Positions 1-4,921 of a stretch of 6,718 bases of DNA are shown one piece after another; the first letter of the stretch is position 1, and the number at the start of each line of letters is the position of its first letter. The DNA lies in assembly GCA_937958285.1 (NCBI GenBank), contig CALFXQ010000334.1, positions 1 to 6,718 of the forward strand, read 5' to 3'. Source of the DNA: an uncultured Fusibacter sp. (GTDB lineage Bacteria; Bacillota; Clostridia; Peptostreptococcales; Acidaminobacteraceae). The notes under the pieces are model-generated. The model worked only from the letters and a program-made list of their open reading frames with translations, made no database searches and was not told the DNA's origin. Made by a program: the position numbers and the translations under genes.

Positions 1-33
1 ACTAATTCCTTTAAATTGACGTATCCAATTTCA

Positions 34-62
34 TTGCGTCGTGCTTAAGTTTAGAGTAAAAT
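34..62 (+). promoter_or_regulatory. Probable sigma-A promoter of the BusR-like gene
   Basis: A TTGCGT box (34-39) lies 17 bp before a TAAAAT box (57-62), which would place the transcript start near 69, about 25 nt before the ATG. The -10 box matches the consensus at 5 of 6 positions; the -35 box is weak. A small inverted repeat, AAATTG (13-18) and CAATTT (26-31) with a 7-nt spacer, lies just upstream and could be an operator, but it is short. A TTGACG at 16-21 is a better -35 match but has no -10 at the right distance. Confidence 0.5.
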
Positions 63-93
63 AAGAATAACCTCGATAAGAAAGGATTTTTTC

Positions 94-741
94 ATGTTTG
101 AATATAATGCATCCGAAAAAGTAGCACGGTTCGAAAAAATCGCTGTAGACATTGCCTATAGTATTGTAAATGGCGAATGGGCTGTAGGCGACATTATTAT
201 GGGTCGATCCACCTTGTCAGGAAAGTACAGTGTCTCACCAGAAACAATTAGAAAAGCGGTTAAACTCCTAGAAGAATTTGGCGTCGTCCAAGTGGTCGAT
301 AAAAAGGGGATCGTTGTTCTTTCATCAGAAGCTGCACACAACTATGTTCAAGAGAACAAAGCAAAAGATAAAATACTCAACTTAAGAGAAGAAATTCGCA
401 GTTTAGTCGATCAGAAGAGCAGAATTGACCAAATCATCTATCAAAAGGTCGACTCCGTGATCGAACAGGCTATGCTCCTTAGAAACATGGGGATCATATA
501 TCCACTCGAAACAAAGGTGGAAGAACATTCCCATGTGGTTGGTAAAACCATTGGCCAAGTCCGCTTTTGGGAGCACACCGGTTCGACAATAATCGGCGTT
601 AATCGCATGGGGCATCTCTATCTATCGCCCGGACCAAAACTCGTTTTCTTTTCTGGAGATATCATACTCTATGTAGGCAATGCCCACGACAATACAGACC
701 AAGTCAATCGTTTTGTAAATGCTTCTCAAATTGATTTCTAA
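94..741 (+). CDS. BusR-like GntR-family regulator with C-terminal RCK_C (TrkA-C) domain
   Basis: A 215-residue cytoplasmic DNA-binding regulator. Residues about 13-76 form a GntR-type winged helix-turn-helix, with the recognition-helix region VSPETIRKAVKLLE at 47-60. Residues about 84-128 are charged and heptad-like, a likely coiled coil. Residues about 136-207 match an RCK_C/TrkA-C domain, including VGKTIGQVRFW, GSTIIGV and the LSPGP...GDIILYVG pattern. This domain order is that of BusR, the c-di-AMP-responsive repressor of glycine betaine uptake genes in lactic streptococci and relatives, so c-di-AMP is the likely ligand by family; no ligand residues are proven here. The start is set by AAAGGA (81-86), 7 nt before the ATG. 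No osmolyte or potassium transporter is in the window, so the target is unknown; autoregulation is possible. The gene ends in a terminator shared with the convergent small gene. Confidence 0.85.
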   Translation: MFEYNASEKVARFEKIAVDIAYSIVNGEWAVGDIIMGRSTLSGKYSVSPETIRKAVKLLEEFGVVQVVDKKGIVVLSSEAAHNYVQENKAKDKILNLREEIRSLVDQKSRIDQIIYQKVDSVIEQAMLLRNMGIIYPLETKVEEHSHVVGKTIGQVRFWEHTGSTIIGVNRMGHLYLSPGPKLVFFSGDIILYVGNAHDNTDQVNRFVNASQIDF

Positions 742-754
742 AGCTAATTGCAAT

Positions 755-797
755 AAAATAGGCTCATTTAGTGAATCACACTAAATGAGCCTATTTT
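755..797. terminator. Bidirectional intrinsic terminator between convergent genes
   Basis: A perfect 19-bp inverted repeat (755-773 and 779-797) surrounds a 5-nt AATCA loop. The stem has a GGCTC/GAGCC core and ends in AAAA on the left and TTTT on the right, so each strand carries a short U-tract at the hairpin base. It lies 13 nt after the stop of the BusR-like gene and 19 nt after the stop of the minus-strand small gene, so it can end both transcripts. Confidence 0.85.
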
Positions 798-816
798 GAT
801 GCACTGAATCTCGATT

Positions 817-981
817 CTATCGCATAGTTTTGCATATTGTGTCAACATCCTTTGATTGAGTAATCACGCCATGGCCAGATAGTGTTGTAGCAGATAATGC
901 AAGCATTGATAGAATGTTGAGCGGATTCTTACCATGTCGCTTTTGCATGTTCTTTTCTTGAACGCTTAAGTTTTTTCTCAT
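817..981 (-). CDS. Hypothetical 54-residue small protein or peptide
   Basis: A small open reading frame with full expression signals. The SD AAAGGAG (988-994) is 6 nt from the ATG, a -35/-10 pair lies upstream (1026-1054), and a terminator follows. The product starts MRKNLSVQEKNMQKRHGKNP, which is strongly basic. Then comes a short apolar, Ser/Thr-rich stretch (residues about 21-40, NILSMLALSATTLSGHGVI), and a C-terminus with one Cys at residue 50 (DTICKTMR). I do not recognise the family. The layout of a charged N-terminal part and an apolar, Ser/Thr-rich part with a Cys could fit a secreted or modified peptide, a regulatory peptide or a small membrane-associated protein. There is no classical double-glycine leader and no modification or export gene nearby. 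The apolar stretch is too broken for a confident membrane helix. The signals make it likely to be expressed; the function is unknown. Confidence 0.6.
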   Translation of the reverse strand: MRKNLSVQEKNMQKRHGKNPLNILSMLALSATTLSGHGVITQSKDVDTICKTMR

Positions 982-998
982 TTTGTACTCCTTTCTCG

Positions 999-1018
999 GG
1001 AAAACATATTTGTTTTCC
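999..1018. repeat. Palindrome at the predicted start of the small-gene transcript (possible operator)
   Basis: The arms GGAAAACA (999-1006) and TGTTTTCC (1011-1018) are perfect 8-bp inverted repeats around 4 nt. They lie immediately downstream of the predicted transcript start (near 1019 on the minus strand) and before the SD. As DNA this is a good operator position; as RNA it would be a 5'-end stem-loop that could stabilise the message. Either role is inferred from position. Confidence 0.6.
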
Positions 1019-1025
1019 TAATGCA

Positions 1026-1054
1026 ATATTACCCTATCTACTGCAATAAAACAA
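1026..1054 (-). promoter_or_regulatory. Probable promoter of the 54-residue gene
   Basis: On the minus strand TTGTTT (1049-1054) and TAATAT (1026-1031) are separated by exactly 17 bp. The predicted transcript start is near 1019, about 38 nt before the start codon at 981. The boxes match consensus at 3 of 6 and 4 of 6 positions, so this is a moderate promoter. Confidence 0.5.
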
Positions 1055-1130
1055 GTCTCTAAGTGATTTCATGCTTGTAACATAAGGCTTAAGCAGTCAT
1101 ATTCGAGACCAGTTGCGGAATTCAGAGGCA

Positions 1131-1159
1131 GGAAAACAATTCTTACAAACGGGAAAACA
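1131..1159 (+). repeat. Direct repeat GGAAAACAA, two copies 21 bp apart
   Basis: GGAAAACAA occurs at 1131-1139 and 1152-1160, a start-to-start distance of 21 bp, which is two helical turns. The same 8-mer core forms the palindrome at 999-1018. The copies lie about 75-105 bp upstream of the -35 box of the coiled-coil gene. A regulator binding site is an inference from the copy number and phasing. Confidence 0.5.
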
Positions 1160-1231
1160 ATGTCCCTGATGGCGTTTTCGCAGAGGGATGCTCTATATTT
1201 AGCCGGTAATTGTTTATATTTCTCGTTCCCC

Positions 1232-1261
1232 TTGTTTAATGCGCCGTATTTTGTGTATATT
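1232..1261 (+). promoter_or_regulatory. Probable promoter of the coiled-coil gene
   Basis: TTGTTT (1232-1237) is followed after 18 bp by TATATT (1256-1261), with an overlapping TATTAT (1258-1263) at 20 bp. The transcript would start near 1268-1270, roughly 30 nt before the ATG at 1301. The same TTGTTT -35 box is used in the proposed promoters of the small gene and the CHR operon. Confidence 0.45.
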
Positions 1262-1300
1262 ATAAGTAATGGCTTTTACCGCAATATAAGGAGGAACACT

Positions 1301-1702
1301 ATGGCTGATTTCTTTGGAAAATTAAAACAAACAATCGACAAAAGCGCAAAAGTAATCACAGCAAAATCCGCTTCAGCTATCGACACAACAAAGATAAAAA
1401 ATGAAATTGCTAATCTAGGCAAGCAAAAGAATGATTATTTTCTTAAAATTGGAAAGGCTGTCTATGCTGCTAGTGAAGGACAATTCGAATTGTCTTCCGT
1501 GGCAGAAGAACTCCAACTACTAAAGAACTGCGATGCAGATATCGCCATCAAAGAGCAAGAACTCGAGCGTATTAAGCAAGAGACCGAAGAAAAACTTCAG
1601 CAAATCAACGAGGCCTATCAAGAGCCCGCTGCTACTGTTGATGCTGGCACAAATGATTCAGAGCCTGTAGAAGTAGAAACAGATAACGAACAAAATAATT
1701 GA
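1301..1702 (+). CDS. Small coiled-coil protein with acidic C-terminal tail, function unknown
   Basis: A 133-residue protein. I chose the ATG at 1301 because AAGGAGG (1289-1295) lies 5-6 nt before it; an in-frame ATG at 1160 has no SD and would lie upstream of the likely promoter. Residues 1-27 (MADFFGKLKQTIDK...) resemble the start of small Clostridia proteins that usually continue into a coiled coil and a C-terminal zinc ribbon. Residues about 28-57 and 62-108 are Lys/Glu/Gln-rich helices, likely coiled coil. Residues 109-133 are an acidic, disordered-looking tail (EPVEVETDNEQNN), and no Cys-X2-Cys pairs are present, so the zinc ribbon is absent. There is one Cys, at residue 77, and no signal peptide or membrane segment. 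No clear terminator follows before the tRNA gene, so some transcripts may run on into it. No function can be assigned. Confidence 0.8.
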   Translation: MADFFGKLKQTIDKSAKVITAKSASAIDTTKIKNEIANLGKQKNDYFLKIGKAVYAASEGQFELSSVAEELQLLKNCDADIAIKEQELERIKQETEEKLQQINEAYQEPAATVDAGTNDSEPVEVETDNEQNN

Positions 1703-1739
1703 GCAATAATGCATGCAAAGCGATGAAAATCGTCTAAAA

Positions 1740-1787
1740 CTGTTGCAATGCAACAGAAAAGCTGTTACAATCACAAAGTAACAGCTT
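1740..1787. repeat. Two palindromes sharing CTGTTRC half-sites over the tRNA promoter
   Basis: The first is the perfect palindrome CTGTTGCAATGCAACAG (1740-1756). The second is a 10-bp inverted repeat, AAGCTGTTAC (1759-1768) and GTAACAGCTT (1778-1787), with a 9-nt spacer. Both use the half-site CTGTTRC, giving four half-sites in 48 bp. The first contains the -35 box and the second contains the -10 box and the predicted transcript start. No T-tract follows either one, so they are poor terminators for the upstream gene. Confidence 0.7.
1743..1771 (+). promoter_or_regulatory. Extended -10 promoter of tRNA-Ala
   Basis: TTGCAA (1743-1748) is followed after 17 bp by TACAAT (1766-1771), and the -10 box is preceded by TGT, giving an extended -10 element. 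The transcript would begin near 1778, about 14 nt before the mature tRNA. Confidence 0.7.
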
Positions 1788-1791
1788 ATAC

Positions 1792-1867
1792 GGGGGTATA
1801 GCGCAGTTGGGAGCGCGCTTGACTGGCAGTCAAGAGGCCAAGGGTTCGACTCCCTTTATCTCCACCA
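1792..1867 (+). tRNA. tRNA-Ala (anticodon GGC)
   Basis: A complete 76-nt cloverleaf. The acceptor stem GGGGGTA (1792-1798) pairs with TATCTCC (1857-1863), with two G-T wobbles. The D stem is GCGC/GCGC (1801-1804, 1813-1816) with loop AGTTGGGA. The anticodon stem is CTTGA/TCAAG with loop CTGGCAG, placing anticodon GGC at 1825-1827. The T stem is AAGGG/CCCTT with loop TTCGACT. The discriminator A is 1864 and CCA is encoded at 1865-1867. It reads GCC and GCU alanine codons. Unusually, positions 32 and 38 are C and G, which could pair and shorten the loop; in E. coli tRNA-Ala(GGC) these are A and U. Confidence 0.96.
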
Positions 1868-1908
1868 AAAACCTGAGACCATTATAAAAAATGGTCTCAG
1901 GTTTTTTT
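1867..1908. terminator. Strong intrinsic terminator after tRNA-Ala, probably bidirectional
   Basis: Arms 1867-1883 and 1890-1906 form a perfect inverted repeat around a 6-nt loop, with a CCTGAGACCAT core and a seven-T run at 1902-1908. It overlaps the last base of the tRNA CCA end. On the minus strand the stem also ends in a T5 run, and it lies 33 nt past the stop codon of the converging GGT gene, so it can also end the CHR-Lrp-GGT operon. Confidence 0.9.
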
Positions 1909-1941
1909 ATTGTTTATGCTTTGCTCTTGAGATTAAATTTA

Positions 1942-3549
1942 CTACCAAACTGCAATATGACCGTCGGTTCGACCTTCGGTGCCACCGCAAAGAACACCGT
2001 CTTCCTGCAGCCATATGGCTTGTGCTCTTCCAAACTGCCCGATCTCATGTTGTATGCGTATATCGTGTCCCATGGCTGACAGCGCATCGACCAAGTGCAG
2101 CGGTGTCGATGGCTCCACCCACACTGTCTGCCCTTCCATCCACTGCCACCGCGGAGCATCTATTGCCTCTTGTGGATTCATACCAAAATCGATGGTATTC
2201 ATCATCATTTGTAGATGCCCTTGAGGCTGCATAAAACCACCCATTACTCCGAATGGTCCAATAGCGTGCCCATTCTTCGTTAAAAAGCCTGGAATAATTG
2301 TATGAAAGGGCCTTTTACCAGGCTCTATACAATTGGGATGCCCAGGAATCACATTGAAGTTATGACCGCGATTATGAAGGGCTATTCCCGTGCCTGGCAC
2401 CACAACACCCGAACCAAATCCCATATAATTACTTTGAATATATGAAACCATATTGCCAAAGCGATCTGCTGTGGCTAGATAAACCGTACCACCTCGATCG
2501 GGTAGACCACTGTTATAGCACTGGGCATAATCGGGATTTATTTGGGATCTTCGCTTTGTTGCATAGTCTGAATGAAGCATCGATTCTACGGAAACCCTCA
2601 TTGCCCTCGAATCTGCAAGATGTTGCTTGGCATCGGCAAAGGCTAGCTTAATAGATTCAATTTGATGGTGCCAACAGGCCACCTCGTCGCGATGAGAGAA
2701 TGTATCTTTTTCTAATGTTTTAAGAGCCATTAATGCCACAATACCCTGTCCATTTGGGGGTATCTCCCATACATCGAACCCCTTATAAGAGACCTGAATG
2801 GGATCTACCCATTCAACGCGAAATTGTTCTAAATCTGTTTTACGCACAAAACCACCTGTGGCTTGGGCGTGCGCATCTATGGCATCTGCAATCTCACCGG
2901 TATAAAATGTGCGACTATTGGTTTCTCCTATGCGCTTAAGCGTTTCGGCGTGAGTAGGCGAAGACCAAATACGCCCAGCCGTCGGCGCATCTCCGTCTGG
3001 CGCAAAGGTTTGAAACCACGCTTCAAATACTGGCTCAGTTAAGGCTTTTTTAAAGATTTGAACGGCGCGTTTCCAGTTTTTCGCCAATGTTGGACTGACC
3101 GGATAACCCTCTTTTGCATATCTTATCGCTGGTTCTAGGCACTCAAGTAGGGATAGTGCACCGAATCTTTTAGAAAGCTCAGCCCAGGCAGCAGGCGTGC
3201 CAGGAACCGTTACCGGTACCCACCCAAACTTGGGAATTTCATCGAGTTTAAGTGATTTTAGAGTTTCTAACGATAGTAAACCTGGGGCGGGACCACTGGC
3301 GTTTAAACCATGTAGCTTGTCTTTCATCCAAACCAATGCAAAGGCATCACCACCAATGCCATTAGAGGTGGGTTCTACTACCGTTAAACAGGCCGCTGTT
3401 GCAATGGCAGCATCTACGGCATTGCCACCTTTTTTTAAAATTTCTAGTCCCGCTTCTGCGGCAAGAGGTTGAGATGTCGCAACCATCCCCTTTTGTCCGT
3501 AGATAAGGTTTCTTCTAGAAGGGTATCTATAACAGTTTGCATCAAACAT
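1942..3549 (-). CDS. Gamma-glutamyltransferase-family Ntn hydrolase (YwrD-like)
   Basis: A 535-residue precursor of the GGT/cephalosporin-acylase family, whose members self-cleave before a threonine that becomes the N-terminal nucleophile. SD AAGGAGG (3557-3563) is 7 nt from the ATG at 3549 and only 1 nt from an in-frame ATG at 3555, so 3549 is the start. Visible motifs are GGNAVDAA (41-48), SNGIGGDAF (62-70), the cleavage site with predicted nucleophile Thr355 (DRGGTVYLATAD), NYMGFGSGVVVPGTGIALHNRG (starting at 374), KRPFHTIIPG (412-421) and the glycine pair in VMGG (435-438). No signal peptide is seen, so it should be cytoplasmic, unlike classical secreted GGTs. The Arg and Ser-Ser residues that bind the glutamyl group in E. 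coli GGT are replaced (NASGPAP at 83-89; HT in KRPFHT), so the substrate may not be glutathione. It is the last gene of the operon, 28 nt after the Lrp gene. Confidence 0.88.
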   Translation of the reverse strand: MFDANCYRYPSRRNLIYGQKGMVATSQPLAAEAGLEILKKGGNAVDAAIATAACLTVVEPTSNGIGGDAFALVWMKDKLHGLNASGPAPGLLSLETLKSLKLDEIPKFGWVPVTVPGTPAAWAELSKRFGALSLLECLEPAIRYAKEGYPVSPTLAKNWKRAVQIFKKALTEPVFEAWFQTFAPDGDAPTAGRIWSSPTHAETLKRIGETNSRTFYTGEIADAIDAHAQATGGFVRKTDLEQFRVEWVDPIQVSYKGFDVWEIPPNGQGIVALMALKTLEKDTFSHRDEVACWHHQIESIKLAFADAKQHLADSRAMRVSVESMLHSDYATKRRSQINPDYAQCYNSGLPDRGGTVYLATADRFGNMVSYIQSNYMGFGSGVVVPGTGIALHNRGHNFNVIPGHPNCIEPGKRPFHTIIPGFLTKNGHAIGPFGVMGGFMQPQGHLQMMMNTIDFGMNPQEAIDAPRWQWMEGQTVWVEPSTPLHLVDALSAMGHDIRIQHEIGQFGRAQAIWLQEDGVLCGGTEGRTDGHIAVW

Positions 3550-3577
3550 ATGCATGCCTCCTTAGCATTTAAATGCA

Positions 3578-4036
3578 TTATAGTCTGACAGATTTTCTAG
3601 ACTTAATCCGAGTTAGTATTAATCGACTTGTGACCGATAAAACACCGTCGGCAGCATACAATACATCTCTTAAAAAGTGGTCCATTGCTTCTTGATCAAC
3701 AAACAACCCATGGGCATGCAAGTTTGAGGAACCTGTCATGTGATACAAATCGGTAATGTCATCTTGAGCTGCAAGCTGGTCAGATATTTCGAATAGCCTT
3801 TGGGGTGTCGTTTCAATATCAAAAAAAGCGGAAACCTGATTGCCTAGCTTATGCGGATTGACTAATACAGTGTACTGCTCAATCACACCACTGCTTTCTA
3901 GTGCTTCGATTCGGCTGGCAACAGCGACCCTAGACAACCCCACAATTTTTCCCAGTTCTACATAAGACAACCGCGAATTGCCCGCAAGCAAATTGAGAAG
4001 ACTGTGATCAATGGCATCGAGCTGATTGATTCTCAT
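3578..4036 (-). CDS. Lrp/AsnC-family transcriptional regulator (YwrC/ChrS-like)
   Basis: A 152-residue regulator of normal family length. Residues about 5-62 are the winged helix-turn-helix (LDAIDHSLLNLLAGNSRLSY, then VGLSRVAVASRIEALESSGVI). Residues about 66-150 form the RAM/AsnC ligand and oligomerisation domain. The start is fixed by GGAGGA (4041-4046), 4-5 nt before the ATG. It lies 17 nt after the CHR gene stop and 28 nt before the GGT start, all on one strand, so it is probably co-transcribed and may autoregulate the operon. In B. subtilis the Lrp-type regulator encoded by ywrC beside the paired CHR genes was reported to repress them in response to chromate. A similar role is suggested by neighbourhood only; an amino-acid ligand, as usual for Lrp proteins, is equally possible. 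Confidence 0.88.
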   Translation of the reverse strand: MRINQLDAIDHSLLNLLAGNSRLSYVELGKIVGLSRVAVASRIEALESSGVIEQYTVLVNPHKLGNQVSAFFDIETTPQRLFEISDQLAAQDDITDLYHMTGSSNLHAHGLFVDQEAMDHFLRDVLYAADGVLSVTSRLILTRIKSRKSVRL

Positions 4037-4053
4037 AATATCCTCCCCAAAGA

Positions 4054-4581
4054 CTAGCGTATGAATAAACCGCCAAAAGTTAATGCAGCAACGATGATTA
4101 AGACGGGGTGCACTTTAAAATAAAAAATAAGAGCCGCTGTAACAGCACCTATAACTGCTGTTGTAGGCGTAATAAATGATTTTGGTGCCATTTTGTAGAC
4201 GGTTTCGAAGAGAACTAGCACAACAACAGGCCTAACAGCGACCATCATGCCATTCATCCATGGTGCCGTTTTAAATTGATCATATATCTTAAACAGCAAA
4301 ATAATGGCAATGGTATTAGGGAGCACAGTAGCGGCTAAACCTATGCTGGCACCTAGAACCCCCCCCACTTTGAAACCTACAAGTGAGGCCAATTTTGTGG
4401 CAATTGGTCCGGGCAGGCTATTGCCAAGGGCAAGCGCATCGGTAAATTCATTGACGTTCATCCATTGATAATTGTCGACAACCTCCATCTGTATGAGCGA
4501 AATTGCGGCAGGCCCACCTCCGAATGTAAAGTTACTCGCTCTAAAAAAAGCCATAAAAAGATCAAAATACGTTTTCATCAT
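4054..4581 (-). CDS. Short-chain CHR-family (chromate transporter) membrane protein
   Basis: A 175-residue integral membrane protein of the CHR (ChrA) family, short single-domain type. It shows the FGGGP motif (20-24), an acidic stretch and WMNVNEF (40-46), LPGPIATK (56-63), then GFKVGGVLGA (69-78) and about five apolar helices to the C-terminus. I chose the ATG at 4581: GAGGAG (4592-4597) lies 10 nt before it, a long spacing, while the in-frame ATG at 4626 has no SD and overlaps the promoter region. The ATG at 4578 is an alternative. Short CHR proteins normally come as two adjacent genes that work together (ywrA/ywrB in B. subtilis); here no second CHR gene is present on either side within the window. 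Family members export chromate, but the natural substrate of a lone half is uncertain. Confidence 0.85.
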   Translation of the reverse strand: MMKTYFDLFMAFFRASNFTFGGGPAAISLIQMEVVDNYQWMNVNEFTDALALGNSLPGPIATKLASLVGFKVGGVLGASIGLAATVLPNTIAIILLFKIYDQFKTAPWMNGMMVAVRPVVVLVLFETVYKMAPKSFITPTTAVIGAVTAALIFYFKVHPVLIIVAALTFGGLFIR

Positions 4582-4635
4582 GTTGCAAAATCTCCTCACA
4601 AAGTAATCAGAAAGCACAAAATACAACCACTATGT

Positions 4636-4663
4636 ATAGTATAACTTATCACTCTGAAAACAA
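4636..4663 (-). promoter_or_regulatory. Tentative promoter of the CHR-Lrp-GGT operon
   Basis: On the minus strand TTGTTT (4658-4663) is followed after 16 bp by TACTAT (4636-4641); an overlapping TATACT (4638-4643) is a better -10 box but only 14 bp away. The transcript would start near 4629, leaving about 48 nt before the ATG. The box choice is ambiguous. Confidence 0.35.
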
Positions 4664-4720
4664 CATCATTTATTTACACAATTCCCCAAAATTATTTGCT
4701 ACAAAGCTAGATTGTACATT

Positions 4721-4800
4721 GAAAGAAGAGAAAAAAGGGAAAGAAAAGAATAGAAAAGAATAGAAAAGAATAGGTAAGATAAAAGAAAAAGAAAAGCGAT
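4721..4800. repeat. Polypurine tract with 10-bp tandem repeat TAGAAAAGAA
   Basis: The + strand is purine-only from 4721 to 4750 and almost purine-only to 4800; the exceptions I count are T at 4751, 4761, 4771, 4775 and 4780, C at 4797 and T at 4800. A 10-bp unit, TAGAAAAGAA, repeats at 4751 and 4761, with a one-mismatch copy at 4741 and a partial copy at 4771. A-tracts at 10-bp spacing are expected to bend DNA. It lies just past the symporter terminator and about 60 bp upstream of the CHR operon promoter. Confidence 0.75.
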
Positions 4801-4840
4801 GTTTCAGAGGAAATTTTCATTTCCACCTGAAACATCGCTT
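4794..4840 (-). terminator. Hairpin terminator of the symporter gene
   Basis: A perfect 14-bp stem (4794-4807 with 4827-4840; outer sequence AAGCGATGTTTCAG) carries an inner GGAAAT/ATTTCC stem with loop TTTC, giving a long, slightly interrupted hairpin. On the minus strand it is followed by a T-rich run beginning CTTTTCTTTTTCTTTT. It lies about 90 bp past the symporter stop codon. Confidence 0.75.
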
Positions 4841-4900
4841 ATTCATTAATTCTTTTAATCATTAATGCCTGATATGAAATTATAATAGTTTGCTTTAGGT

Positions 4901-4921
4901 TGAATATTGAATATTGTATAT
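4901..4921. repeat. Short tandem repeat TGAATAT
   Basis: TGAATAT occurs at 4901-4907 and 4908-4914, followed by TGTATAT at 4915-4921, a 7-bp unit with one mismatch in the third copy. It lies 12 bp past the symporter stop codon. It may be simple AT-rich slippage. Confidence 0.6.

Larger units (their letters stand above)
982..1300. other. Divergent intergenic region with repeated GGAAAACA motifs
   Basis: This gene-free stretch separates the leftward small gene from the rightward coiled-coil gene and contains promoters for both. It holds four copies of GGAAAACA: one inverted pair at the small-gene transcript start and two direct copies at 1131 and 1152. A small imperfect hairpin also occurs at 1163-1188 (TCCCT and AGGGA outer arms, GCG-TTTT-CGC inside). 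I see no known riboswitch or T-box here, and nothing clear in 1055-1130. Confidence 0.6.

Noticed and set aside
156..615. Minus-strand frames inside the BusR-like gene
   Set aside because: They are shadows of a gene with clear domain structure; no SD sites precede them.
1163..1188. Riboswitch-like hairpin upstream of the coiled-coil gene
   Set aside because: It is a small imperfect hairpin upstream of the likely transcript start, with no known aptamer core, so it is probably not in the RNA.
1160..1300. N-terminal extension of the coiled-coil protein from an ATG at 1160
   Set aside because: There is no SD before 1160, the extension has no family resemblance, and it spans the likely promoter. 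The ATG at 1301 has AAGGAGG at correct spacing.
1740..1787. Intrinsic terminator of the coiled-coil gene
   Set aside because: Both inverted repeats lack a following T-tract and overlap good tRNA promoter boxes.
1979..3472. Several plus-strand open frames of 60-90 codons inside the GGT gene
   Set aside because: They are antisense shadows of a well-supported gene, with no SD sites and no recognisable protein features.
4741..4773. CRISPR-like or VNTR array
   Set aside because: Only about three 10-bp units occur without spacers; it is a simple purine repeat.
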